DNA of 64,000 nt from NCBI GenBank assembly GCA_964247385.1, contig CAXTUB010000015.1, positions 16,314 through 80,313 of the forward strand, in the 5' to 3' direction. Positions 25,874-34,034 of this stretch are shown here, one piece after another. The position numbers and the translations under genes are program-made. A model generated the notes under the pieces. That model worked only from the letters and a program-made list of their open reading frames with translations, was not told the DNA's origin and did no database searches. This DNA comes from TMP-86 sp964247385. Lineage in GTDB: Bacteria > Pseudomonadota > Gammaproteobacteria > Steroidobacterales > Steroidobacteraceae. Numbering within the stretch: position 1 is the first letter of the stretch; each line of letters starts with the position of its first letter.

Positions 25874-26191
25874 TTACTTCGATACTGACCGCTTGAACAT
25901 GCGGTCCATCTTCTCGTTGATTGCGTCGATGGCCGCCTGATGCGACTGCGCAGTCGACAAAGCCTGATTGGCGGTGCTCTGGGCGCCGGCGGCCGCTTGC
26001 GATGCCGAGGCGGCAGCGCTGTTCGCGGCAGCCGCGTCGCTCGACGCCTTGGCGGTGTCGCTCGAGAGCTTGCTTACTTGGGCTTTCAGATCGTCGATTT
26101 GTTGCTGGATGGGCTTCAGATCTTGGCATCCGGCCAGTGCTGCGAAGCACGCGGCGGCCGCCGTGATCTTAAGAGTGGTTGCAAATTTCAT
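25874..26191 (-). CDS. Lpp/OprI-like outer-membrane lipoprotein
   Basis: A 105-residue lipoprotein precursor with signal peptide and lipobox LAGC (Cys22). The mature 84 residues form a continuous alpha-helical coiled coil (IQQQIDDLKAQVSKLSSDT, then Ala/Ser-rich heptads, then INEKMDRMFKR) and end in lysine, as Braun lipoprotein does where that lysine is joined to peptidoglycan. It is longer than the 58 residues of mature E. coli Lpp. A strong ribosome binding site (AGGGGAA) and its own terminator suggest a well-expressed single gene. It is convergent with an L,D-transpeptidase gene. Confidence 0.85.
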   Translation of the reverse strand: MKFATTLKITAAAACFAALAGCQDLKPIQQQIDDLKAQVSKLSSDTAKASSDAAAANSAAASASQAAAGAQSTANQALSTAQSHQAAIDAINEKMDRMFKRSVSK

Positions 26192-26592
26192 AAAAATTCC
26201 CCTGGGTTGTTGCGCTTGTTAAAAACTGTTGCTGCAAGCAAGCCACGGCTCATCGAGTCTACTTCCTCGCATCGCAAGGCAGCTTGATACTGCACGGCGA
26301 TTGCAACACAAACCATCGACCATAGGCCGAAGCATCATGACCTCATGTGCCGACGCGAAAAATAAGGCAAAGCCTTGATTTAGGCAAGTCTTCCGCGGCT
26401 GTTTTCGCGTGCGTGCGCATCAATTTCAGGAGTGTTTTGACGCGCTGCATGCGAGGCACTTCGCGCGCGTAGTGATTGCCTTTTGGTTCGGCGGTGCGCT
26501 AGTTTGATTCTCAGCGATCAGCACAACGAGGCTCGCAGCCCGATAGTTTTGGCCAATGCCTCCTGGGGGTGAAGATCAACGAAGGGGAGGTC
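26192..26592. other. Intergenic region between the Lpp-like gene and lexA
   Basis: About 400 bases without a supported gene, lower in GC than its surroundings. It must hold the Lpp-like promoter on the minus strand, but I see no convincing -35/-10 pair. A short inverted repeat AAGGC-aaa-GCCTT lies near 26365-26377. A strong Shine-Dalgarno sequence at its right end belongs to the small reading frame that follows. Confidence 0.5.
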
Positions 26593-26670
26593 ATGCGTCG
26601 TTGGATGGTTTTCGCCATGGCGTCTGCGCTTGCTTTCGTCAGTTCGCTGTATATAATGACAGCTGGTTAA
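26593..26670 (+). CDS. Candidate 25-residue hydrophobic membrane peptide upstream of lexA
   Basis: ATG 26593 to TAA 26670 encodes MRRWMVFAMASALAFVSSLY plus five more residues: two arginines, then a continuous hydrophobic stretch long enough to span the membrane. AAGGGGAGG lies 2-7 bases upstream, one of the best ribosome binding sites in the window. The last third of the frame coincides with the first LexA operator, so SOS repression of the lexA promoter would also block elongation from any upstream promoter. There is no family match that I know; it may be chance. Confidence 0.35.
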   Translation: MRRWMVFAMASALAFVSSLYIMTAG

Positions 26671-26678
26671 CTGTACAG
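26647..26678 (+). promoter_or_regulatory. Two adjacent LexA (SOS) boxes over the lexA promoter
   Basis: CTGTATATAATGACAG (26647-26662) is a perfect CTGT-N8-ACAG operator. The directly abutting CTGGTTAACTGTACAG (26663-26678) fits CTG-N10-CAG with one departure from CTGT. The first box contains TATAAT (26652-26657), which with TTGCTT (26630-26635, 16 bp spacing) forms a promoter, so LexA binding would cover the -10 box and start site. Confidence 0.9.
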
Positions 26679-26685
26679 CACCTTG

Positions 26686-27309
26686 ATGACGGATCTCACG
26701 CCTCGTCAGACGCAAATTCTACGTCTCATTCAAGACTCCATTAGCGAAAGCGGAATGCCGCCCACTCGGGCGGAAATCGCGCGTACCTTGGGGTTTCGTT
26801 CAGCCAACGCAGCGGAGGAGCATCTGCGGGCGCTCCAACGCAAAGGCGTCATCGACATCATCCCGGGCGCATCGCGCGGTATTCAGCTCAAGGATATTCT
26901 GCGCGAGCAGCTTGGGTTGCCTCTCATCGGCCGCGTGGCGGCGGGCCGCCCCATCCTGGCCGAAGAACATGTCGAGTCTCGCTATCAAATCGATCCCGCG
27001 CTGTTTCAGCCGCGGCCTCATTACTTGCTCAGAGTGCGCGGCATGAGCATGAAAAACGCCGGTATTCTCGATGGCGATTTGGTCGCCGTGCACCGCACGC
27101 CCGAGGTGCGTAATCGGCAGATCGTCGTGGCGCGGCTCGAAAGCGAAGTCACGGTGAAGCGCTACAAGCAAGACGGCAAACTCGTTTGGCTGCTTCCGGA
27201 AAATCCGGAATTCGAGCCAATGCGAGTCGATCTGAAAAAAGACTCGCTGATTATCGAGGGTGTGGTGGTGGGTGTCCTACGCTGCGGCAGGCAGGTGGAG
27301 GCGGCCTAA
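26686..27309 (+). CDS. lexA: LexA repressor
   Basis: SOS repressor and self-cleaving serine peptidase, 207 residues. The winged helix has MPPTRAEIARTLGFRSANAAEEHLRAL, near identical to E. coli; the cleavage site is VAAG-RP in GRVAAGRPIL (Ala-Gly), the catalytic serine is in RGMSMKNAGI and the lysine in QIVVARLESEVTVKR. The ATG at 26686 is preferred to the TTG immediately before it. No Shine-Dalgarno is visible. Two operators directly upstream show autoregulation. Confidence 0.98.
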   Translation: MTDLTPRQTQILRLIQDSISESGMPPTRAEIARTLGFRSANAAEEHLRALQRKGVIDIIPGASRGIQLKDILREQLGLPLIGRVAAGRPILAEEHVESRYQIDPALFQPRPHYLLRVRGMSMKNAGILDGDLVAVHRTPEVRNRQIVVARLESEVTVKRYKQDGKLVWLLPENPEFEPMRVDLKKDSLIIEGVVVGVLRCGRQVEAA

Positions 27310-27312
27310 CCG

Positions 27313-27570
27313 CTATTCTTCGCGCGCTTTCTTTTGATGCGCCGCCTCGTCATCGCCGATGTCGTAATCTTCGAAATCGCTCAACAGCTCGGCGGTGCGT
27401 TTGTCTTCCATCACCCGTTCCAGCTTGCGCCAGTGCGGCTCTTGGCCGCCGCTCTTGCTGGCGCGCCGCCGCTGCTTTTCCACGTCGCGGATGAGATGAT
27501 CCAGCTCTGAATCATCTGCCACCGATTCCTCGGCATCTTCCTCGTCGAAATCATCCGCATCTTTTTCCAT
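27313..27570 (-). CDS. Small acidic conserved-type protein, unknown function
   Basis: An 85-residue soluble protein from the ATG at 27570, with an acidic start (DADDFDEEDAEESVADDSEL), a basic middle (RDVEKQRRRASKSGG) and the block WRKLERVMEDKRTAELLSDF followed by EDYDIGDD. It has no signal peptide or membrane segment. The charge pattern and tryptophan-containing helix suggest a small conserved gammaproteobacterial protein, but I cannot name the family. It is convergent with lexA (3 bp apart) and lies 106 bp downstream of gspF. A longer start at 27648 is possible but has poor sequence. Confidence 0.65.
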   Translation of the reverse strand: MEKDADDFDEEDAEESVADDSELDHLIRDVEKQRRRASKSGGQEPHWRKLERVMEDKRTAELLSDFEDYDIGDDEAAHQKKAREE

Positions 27571-27676
27571 CACGCGCCGCCGCTTACGTACTGGTAGCGC
27601 GGACTTATAAACAAGTGCGCGGGCCCCTGCAATAGGATTCGACCACACTCGCCGCGATACGCGCTCAATTCTTGCG

Positions 27677-28894
27677 CTACTTCACGAGATCGTTGAGTTG
27701 GAAAATCGGCAGGAGCAATGCGATCACGATAAACATGACGATGGCGCCCATGAGCACGATCATCAGCGGGCCCAACAGACTCGTCAGTGTCGAGAGCAGG
27801 CCGTCCATTTCGCGTTCTTGATTCGCGGCTGCGCGTTCCAACATTTTTTCGAGCTCGCCGCTGCTCTCGCCGCTCGAGATCAAATGGATCATCATCGGCG
27901 GAAATAATTTGCGCGCGGCGAGCGAGCGGCCAATGGGCGCACCCTCTCGAACGCGCGAAGCGGCCTCGCTCACCGCCGCCTTCATGGGAAGGTTGGTGAC
28001 CACGTCGGCCGAAATGCGCAGCGCATCGAGCACCGGCACTGCGCTGGCGGTGAGAATGCTCAAGGTCCGTGCAAAGCGCGCCGTGTTCAATCCGCGGATG
28101 ACTTTTCCGATCAGCGGCACGCGCAACATGAACGTATCGAATCGTGTGTGGTGATCTCCCGTCTTGAGCCAGCGTGCGAACGCCCAAGTCGATGCCGCGA
28201 TGAAAGCCACGCCATAGAACCAACCATGGCGAATGAGGCCGCTCATGCCGATCAAAAACCGCGTCGCCCAGGGTAATTCCTGATTACCGGATTCGAATAC
28301 CGCCACGACCTGTGGCACGACGTAAGCCAACAGAAAAGACACGATGGCAATGGAAAGAACGACCAGCACGATCGGGTAAACCAGGGCATTCGAGACTTGC
28401 TGGCGAATGTGCTGCCGCGATTCGGTGTAGTCCGCCAATCTCTCCAGCACGTCGTCGAGACGGCCCGATTGTTCGCCCGCGGCGACCGTCGCGCGGTAGA
28501 TTTCCGGGAAGGCCTGTGGAAAATCACGCAAGCCGTCGGCGAGCGGATGCCCTTCGACGACCTTGCTGCGGACGCCCATGACGATGCCTTGCACGCGCGG
28601 CTTTTCGGTTTGCTCACCGACCGCCTGCAACGTCTCATCGAGCGGAAGCCCCGAGCGAAGAAGAGTGGCAATTTGACGCGTGAGCAAAGCAAGATCCAGG
28701 GTCGAGACGCCGCGGCGTAGGACGCGCCGACCCTTGATGCGCCTCGATTCCTTGGCGGCCGCTTCATGCACATCGACCGGCAACAGTTGCCGGTCGCGTA
28801 ATAGCTGGCGCACATGTTTGGGCGTATCGCCTTCGATCAGCCCTTTGCGCTCGTGCCCCGCGGCGTCGAGCGCCGTGTATTCGAACGCACCCAT
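27677..28894 (-). CDS. gspF: Type II secretion system inner-membrane protein GspF
   Basis: Platform protein of the type II secretion system, 405 residues. It begins MGAFEYTALDAAGHERKG, the usual GspF start, and has two T2SF domains (LDLALLTRQIATLLRSGLPLDE and FARTLSILTASAVPVLDALRI), each followed by membrane segments near residues 170-190, 215-240 and 375-400. It is the last gene of a gspC-D-E-F group, 70 bp after gspE, with a GC-rich hairpin in that gap. Confidence 0.95.
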   Translation of the reverse strand: MGAFEYTALDAAGHERKGLIEGDTPKHVRQLLRDRQLLPVDVHEAAAKESRRIKGRRVLRRGVSTLDLALLTRQIATLLRSGLPLDETLQAVGEQTEKPRVQGIVMGVRSKVVEGHPLADGLRDFPQAFPEIYRATVAAGEQSGRLDDVLERLADYTESRQHIRQQVSNALVYPIVLVVLSIAIVSFLLAYVVPQVVAVFESGNQELPWATRFLIGMSGLIRHGWFYGVAFIAASTWAFARWLKTGDHHTRFDTFMLRVPLIGKVIRGLNTARFARTLSILTASAVPVLDALRISADVVTNLPMKAAVSEAASRVREGAPIGRSLAARKLFPPMMIHLISSGESSGELEKMLERAAANQEREMDGLLSTLTSLLGPLMIVLMGAIVMFIVIALLLPIFQLNDLVK

Positions 28895-28964
28895 GGACCA
28901 ACCTTAAGCGAAAATTGCTGAGGAGTGTGCGGACGCGGCGCCGCCATCCGGCGCCCGCGCAGCC

Positions 28965-30452
28965 TCAGTCTTCGCGAGTGACCCGCAGCAGCTCTTCGAG
29001 AGTGGATTCACCCGCAAGCACTTTGGCGCGGCCGTCGTCCCGAATGCTGGGACTTGCGGTCCGTGCATAGCGCTCGAGCTCTTGTTCGGATGAGCCATCA
29101 TGAATCATGGTGCGCATATGGTCGTCCACGGCGATGAGCTCGTAGATGCCGGTGCGGCCGCGATAGCCGCTGCCTGGCTCGAGACTCGGACGATACAGCG
29201 TGATGGGCCCATCGCGCGTGTCGAGGTTGAGCACGCGCCGCTCGTATTCGCCCGCAACGAAGGATTCTCGAGTGTCGGGATTGAGCACACGCACCAGCCG
29301 CTGCGCCAATACGCCGATCAAGCTCGATGACAACAAAAATGGCTCGATGCCCATATCGCGTAGACGCGTCACGGCGCCCACCGCGGTGTTGGTATGTAGA
29401 GTCGACAGCACCAAGTGGCCGGTCAAGCTCGCCTGCACGGCGATCTGCGCGGTCTCCAAATCGCGGATTTCTCCGACCATGACCACGTCCGGATCTTGCC
29501 GCAGAATCGCGCGCAAGCCGCGCGCGAAAGTCATCTCCACCTTGGTGTTGACCTGAGTCTGGCCAATGCCATCGATGTAGTACTCGATCGGGTCTTCCAC
29601 CGTCATGATGTTGCGCGTGTTGTCGTTGATTCGCTCGAGCGCCGCGTACAACGTGGTGGTCTTGCCGGAGCCGGTCGGTCCGGTGACCAGGATGATGCCG
29701 TGCGGTTTGTGGATGATCTCATCCATGGTGTCGCGTGTGCGCGGATCCATGCCGAGCGCCTCGAGCTCGAGCCGTCCTGCTTGTTTATCCAGCAGCCGCA
29801 GCACCACGCGCTCGCCATGACCCGAAGGCAGCGTCGAGACCCGAACATCCACGGCGCGTCCGGCAATGCGTAGGGAAATGCGGCCGTCCTGTGGCAATCG
29901 CCGCTCCGCAATGTCGAGCTTCGACATGACCTTGATGCGTGACACCACGAGTGGCGCGACGGCACGCTTAGTCTGCAGCACTTCGCGCAGCACACCATCG
30001 ACGCGAAAGCGAATCACCAAGCGGTTCTCGTAGGGCTCGATGTGAATGTCGGAGCCGTTCTCTTTGACCGCCTGGGTCAGCAGCGCATTGATGAGACGGA
30101 TGATGGGCGCCTCGTCATCGCTTTCGAGCAAATCCGACGACTCGGGGATCTCTTCGGCGAGATGCGCCAAGTCCGTGTTGTCGTCGAGCCCTTCGAGCAT
30201 CTGCATGGCGACGCCCGAGCCCGCTTCGTAGGCGCGGCGCAGCAGCTCGTCGAATTCGACCAGACTGACCCGCGAGACGCGCAAGGGCACGCCCGTGAAG
30301 CGGCGCACCTCTGCGAGCGTCTGTGCAGAGACCCCGGGCCGGCAGACGACGTCGGCCGATGCATCGCCGACGCTTCTCACCAGCACGCCATGGCGCTTCG
30401 CAAATGGAAACGACAGCTTGCGCTCGAGCGGAGGCTGGAGCGCGGCGTTCAT
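28965..30452 (-). CDS. gspE: Type II secretion ATPase GspE lacking the tetracysteine motif
   Basis: Hexameric ATPase that powers pseudopilus assembly, 495 residues. An N-terminal GspE domain is followed by Walker A GPTGSGKTTTLYAAL, the Asp box, Walker B LRQDPDVVMVGEIRD and the His box LSTLHTNTAVGAVTRL. The C-terminal zinc module of most GspE proteins has two CxxC pairs before GYRGRxGIYEL; here the segment reads LYRPSLEPGSGYRGRTGIYELI and has no cysteines. It overlaps gspD by 4 bases. Confidence 0.95.
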   Translation of the reverse strand: MNAALQPPLERKLSFPFAKRHGVLVRSVGDASADVVCRPGVSAQTLAEVRRFTGVPLRVSRVSLVEFDELLRRAYEAGSGVAMQMLEGLDDNTDLAHLAEEIPESSDLLESDDEAPIIRLINALLTQAVKENGSDIHIEPYENRLVIRFRVDGVLREVLQTKRAVAPLVVSRIKVMSKLDIAERRLPQDGRISLRIAGRAVDVRVSTLPSGHGERVVLRLLDKQAGRLELEALGMDPRTRDTMDEIIHKPHGIILVTGPTGSGKTTTLYAALERINDNTRNIMTVEDPIEYYIDGIGQTQVNTKVEMTFARGLRAILRQDPDVVMVGEIRDLETAQIAVQASLTGHLVLSTLHTNTAVGAVTRLRDMGIEPFLLSSSLIGVLAQRLVRVLNPDTRESFVAGEYERRVLNLDTRDGPITLYRPSLEPGSGYRGRTGIYELIAVDDHMRTMIHDGSSEQELERYARTASPSIRDDGRAKVLAGESTLEELLRVTRED

Positions 30453-32491
30453 GGCTTCTTTTGCGCTTGCTGGTCCTTCAGCTCATCCAACGTCTTGTCA
30501 TTGGGCGCGGGCGGGATCGGCGGCGCCGTCGGCGCAGGCGCGGGCGGCAAAACGGGCAACACCGGCTGACGCTCGCCGGGGAGCAGCGTCACGCGTTGTC
30601 CCTGATTGCGTTGCTGCTGACGCATGAAGTCGTACTTGTCGCCCGTGGCGATGGCCATTTGATTGGCATCGCGCAAGATGGTGGGACGAATGAACACCAT
30701 GAGATTCTTTTTGTCGCGCGATCCGCTGCGCGATTTGAACAAGTTGCCGAGCACGGGAATGCGGCCCAGGAAAGGGACGCGCGATTCACTTTCGGTGACG
30801 GTGTCGGAAATGAGCCCGCCGAGCACCACCGTGCCGCCATCCTCGATGAGGACCGAGGTCTTGATGGAGCGCTTGTTGGTGGAAATATCGGCCGAGTCGC
30901 GCAGTTTCACACCGGGGGATGAGTCTTCCTGCTCGAGCTTGAGCATGACTGAGTCGCCCAAATTGATTTGCGGCGTCACTTTCAAAATGGTGCCAAGCTC
31001 TTCGCGCTGAATGGTTTGAAAAGGATTGATGCCATTCGGAGTGCTGGGTGTCGAAGAGCCCGTCTGCGCGTACGAGCCGGTAATGAGCGGCACCTCCTGC
31101 GTGACTTTCACTTCGGCCTCTTGATTGTCCATGGTGACGATGGAGGGCGTCGAGATGACATTGCTCGAGCCATCGCTGCGCAACGCCTGCAGAATGGCCG
31201 CGAAGCTCGTGCCGCCGTCGCGGCTCAAGCGCCCGACCGCGGCGGTGATACCGACGCCGAGCGTGCTGCTGCCGATACCGGCCACGTTGCCCGTCACACC
31301 GGCGCCGATGAGATCCACGATGCTGGCGCCATTCGAGCCAGGAAAATTGGTGACCGATGCCGGCACGGTAACGCCGGGCGCGTACAACGCCCATTGCACA
31401 CCGAGGTTCGAGCTCTTGCTCGCATCGACTTCGACGATGATGGCTTCGACCTGAACCTGAGCGCGCCGGATGTCGAGCTTATCGACCACGGCCATGAGCG
31501 ATTTCATGACCTTGGGCGGCGCCGTGATGATGAGCGCATTGGTGGCGGGATCGGCCCAAATCGTCACGCTGCCTTCGATGCTGGATGCCGCCTGTGCGCT
31601 GGCCGTGGCGCCGCCTCCGGCTTGCGCCTTGGCCGTCGCGGTGGCCTGCGATTTCAATTTCTCGGCGATTTTCTCCGCATCGGCGTAGCGCAGATAGCGC
31701 ACTTGCGTATCGCCGCCCGCCTCGAGCGGCGTATCGAGATTGACGATCAGCGCCTTGAGCCGCAGGCGCTGCGCTTTTTCACCGCTGATCAAAATGCTGT
31801 TGGTGCGCTCGTCCGCCACCATCTTGACGAGGCTCCCGCCGCCTTCCGCGCCTTGTCCCTGATAGAGCTGATTTACGATGCGCACGATCTCGGTCGCGCT
31901 CGCATTCTGCAGCAGCACCACATCCACCGGCTCATCGCCGCTCTCATCCATGCGCCGAATGATGCGCACGATGCGGTTCACGTTGCTGGCGCGATCCGAG
32001 ATGATCAGCATATTCCCGCCGGGGTACGCCGCCAGATGTCCGTATTGCGGAATGAGCGGCCGAAGGAGCGGCACGAGCTGCGCCGCATTGACGTTTTTCA
32101 TGTTGATGATTTGCGTCACGATCTCATCGGAGCTCGAGCTCACTTGGCCCGGCAAATCATTGGCCGGGAGTTGCCTCGCATCGGTGTTCGGAATGATCTT
32201 GATGACCTTGCCCGCAGGCACAGCCACGTATCCGTACACCTGCAGCACCGACAAGAAGGCTTCGTAGAATGCCTGTGGCGACATCGGCGTCGATGACAAC
32301 ATGGTCACTTTGGCGTTCACGCGCGGATCGATGATGAAATTCTTGCCGGTGACCTCGCCGACCGCCTGAATGATCTGGCTTAAATCCGCATCTTTATAGT
32401 TGGGCGTGATGGTTGCTTGCTCTTGCGGCAGCGCGGTCTGCGCGGCAGACAGAGCCAGTGCAAGAATGAAGGCGCGGTGAATGCAACGCAT
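30449..32491 (-). CDS. gspD: Type II secretion secretin GspD
   Basis: Outer-membrane secretin, 680 residues from the ATG at 32491 (signal peptide with core FILALALSAAQTALPQ). The N0 domain (ITPNYKDADLSQIIQAVGEVTGKNF is the start) is followed by N1-N3 repeats, and the secretin core carries VPLITGSY and VPFLGRIPVLGNLFKSRS, then FIRPTIL. The tail is Pro/Ala-rich and has no obvious pilotin-binding S domain. It lies 4 bases after gspC and overlaps gspE by 4. The reading frame upstream of 32491 overlaps gspC and is not used. Confidence 0.95.
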   Translation of the reverse strand: MRCIHRAFILALALSAAQTALPQEQATITPNYKDADLSQIIQAVGEVTGKNFIIDPRVNAKVTMLSSTPMSPQAFYEAFLSVLQVYGYVAVPAGKVIKIIPNTDARQLPANDLPGQVSSSSDEIVTQIINMKNVNAAQLVPLLRPLIPQYGHLAAYPGGNMLIISDRASNVNRIVRIIRRMDESGDEPVDVVLLQNASATEIVRIVNQLYQGQGAEGGGSLVKMVADERTNSILISGEKAQRLRLKALIVNLDTPLEAGGDTQVRYLRYADAEKIAEKLKSQATATAKAQAGGGATASAQAASSIEGSVTIWADPATNALIITAPPKVMKSLMAVVDKLDIRRAQVQVEAIIVEVDASKSSNLGVQWALYAPGVTVPASVTNFPGSNGASIVDLIGAGVTGNVAGIGSSTLGVGITAAVGRLSRDGGTSFAAILQALRSDGSSNVISTPSIVTMDNQEAEVKVTQEVPLITGSYAQTGSSTPSTPNGINPFQTIQREELGTILKVTPQINLGDSVMLKLEQEDSSPGVKLRDSADISTNKRSIKTSVLIEDGGTVVLGGLISDTVTESESRVPFLGRIPVLGNLFKSRSGSRDKKNLMVFIRPTILRDANQMAIATGDKYDFMRQQQRNQGQRVTLLPGERQPVLPVLPPAPAPTAPPIPPAPNDKTLDELKDQQAQKKP

Positions 32492-32495
32492 CGAG

Positions 32496-33464
32496 CTAAT
32501 CTTCCGAATCCGAGGCGCCGGACGATGCCGGCTCGCGCGCGCCCGCCGGCGTGGTGTCCGCCGAGTCGAGCTCGAGATCTTTGCTTGCTTGTTGAGCAAC
32601 TTGCGCCACATTGAGCGTCAAGTCTTGACGCTGACCTGAGCGCTCGATCGTCACCGTCGCATGCTCGGACGTTTGAATCGTATTCAATACCTCTTGACTG
32701 CGTTGCGGATCATCGAGCGGCGTGCCGTTGATTGCCGTGACCAAATCGCCAGGTTTGAGACCCAGATTGGCAAATGCAGTTCGGTTCTTGCCGGGATAGG
32801 CGCGAAAGCCGCGCAGCTTTCCTGCCTTGTTGTCGTACGACGGAACGGTGCGCATGACCTCATACAGAATGCCAGGGTCGGCTTGCACACGACGGCGCAG
32901 GTGATCGATGGCGGCGGCGGTCCGCGCATCACTCCCCGGGCGCACCCAGTTGCCGCGGGCCGGTGCGGCAGAGCTGCCGCCGGGCAGGAGCCTCGGTAAC
33001 AACAGAGATTCCAGACTTCCGGCCCGATCGAGCAATACGCGATCCAGATAGACCGAATGAACGCGCGCCCCGCCTATTTGCTGACCCACCGAATAAACCT
33101 TGGAGGGACCGCCATCGCTGATGATGGCCACGCCCCGCTTCGGATCGTCCGTCGCGATGGTACCGGCGAGCACCAAACTCGCCGCAGTGACGGGTGCATT
33201 GTTCGGATCCACGTTTGCATTGGCACCTGCCACGCCGAATAGATGTGCATCGGCCACGGCTTGCACGTCGACTGGGGGTTGCTGCGGGATAGAACGGGAA
33301 GGTGCCGCAGGCGCCTGCGTGGACTGAAGGGGTGCGGAGCCCAGCGCCGTGATCGCGATGCGGCCGAGCTCCACCGCAATGAGCATCGCGCAACCCCAGG
33401 AAACCAAGCTCGGCGCGTTCGTGGCGGCACGCGCCGTGACGTTGCGGAAGCCTTGATCAAGCAT
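32496..33464 (-). CDS. gspC: Type II secretion system protein GspC (PDZ type)
   Basis: Inner-membrane clamp that links the secretin to the platform, 322 residues. One membrane segment lies at about residues 22-43, then a Pro-rich linker, the homology region (VQAVADAHLFGVAG, LVLAGTIATDDPKRGVAII) and a C-terminal PDZ domain (FRAYPGKNRTAFANLGLKPG, DLVTAINGTPLDDP). The C-terminal end is acidic. It heads the gspCDEF group behind a promoter candidate. The pseudopilin and GspL-M genes are not in this window. Confidence 0.92.
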   Translation of the reverse strand: MLDQGFRNVTARAATNAPSLVSWGCAMLIAVELGRIAITALGSAPLQSTQAPAAPSRSIPQQPPVDVQAVADAHLFGVAGANANVDPNNAPVTAASLVLAGTIATDDPKRGVAIISDGGPSKVYSVGQQIGGARVHSVYLDRVLLDRAGSLESLLLPRLLPGGSSAAPARGNWVRPGSDARTAAAIDHLRRRVQADPGILYEVMRTVPSYDNKAGKLRGFRAYPGKNRTAFANLGLKPGDLVTAINGTPLDDPQRSQEVLNTIQTSEHATVTIERSGQRQDLTLNVAQVAQQASKDLELDSADTTPAGAREPASSGASDSED

Positions 33465-33541
33465 GCATGGCCATCGTGCGCGATAAGAAACCGGATTTAA
33501 AGCGTGTCGTAGATCGCCTACGGCGCACTCGCAATGGCGCC

Positions 33542-33571
33542 ATCATACGTGCTTTCGACTTTGACCCTCAA
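33542..33571 (-). promoter_or_regulatory. Promoter candidate for gspCDEF
   Basis: On the minus strand TTGAGG and TATGAT (5 of 6 -10 matches) are 18 bases apart; a transcript would start near 33535, about 70 bases before gspC. Confidence 0.5.
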
Positions 33572-33673
33572 GCAATTGTTTTTGCTTGTTAAAGTGAAGT
33601 GACATCACAATTCACGACCCGCCAGCATGCGAGCTCAGCACACGCGCAATCGATCCGCGCATTTCGCGCATGC

Positions 33674-33702
33674 TTGTAAACTGAATGCACGCGCCCTATA
33701 AA
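33674..33702 (+). promoter_or_regulatory. Promoter for clpS-clpA (TTGTAA-N17-TATAAA)
   Basis: TTGTAA (33674-33679) and TATAAA (33697-33702) are exactly 17 bases apart. The -10 box ends 8 bases before the clpS ATG, leaving room for a leader of only one or two bases. Confidence 0.6.
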
Positions 33703-33710
33703 AGAGCTTC

Positions 33711-34031
33711 ATGCGCGACATCGAGCACGGTAGGGACAGCACGAGTCTGGTCGTCGAGGAAGCGGCGCCCAAGCTCAAGCGTCCGCCGCTCTATCAAGTG
33801 GTGTTGATCAATGACGATTACACGCCCATGGAGTTCGTGGTCGATATTTTGCAGCGCTTTTTCTCCATGGACCGCACCAAAGCCACGCGCGTCATGTTGG
33901 AGGTACACACAAAGGGCAAGGGCGTGTGCGGTGTCTTCACGTTCGAGATCGCGGAGACCAAGGTGGCCCATGTGCTGGCGTATGCGCGCCAGCATCAACA
34001 TCCCTTGATGGCGACGTTAGAAGAGGCGTAA
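33711..34031 (+). CDS. clpS: ATP-dependent Clp protease adaptor ClpS
   Basis: N-end rule adaptor that delivers substrates to ClpAP. The 106-residue protein has the flexible N-terminus and then YQVVLINDDYTPMEFVV, the N-degron pocket with the NDDxTPM motif, and KATRVMLEVHTKGKGVCGVF. It is separated from clpA by 3 bases, the normal arrangement. Confidence 0.97.
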   Translation: MRDIEHGRDSTSLVVEEAAPKLKRPPLYQVVLINDDYTPMEFVVDILQRFFSMDRTKATRVMLEVHTKGKGVCGVFTFEIAETKVAHVLAYARQHQHPLMATLEEA

Positions 34032-34034
34032 CCG

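Noticed and set aside
28895..28964. GGCGCC hairpin between gspE and gspF as a terminator
   Set aside because: No T-run follows and gspF would be cut off from its operon; at most a processing or attenuation hairpin.
30968..32296. 442-residue open frame on the plus strand antisense to gspD
   Set aside because: No protein-like motifs, and it overlaps the full secretin gene whose domains are clear.
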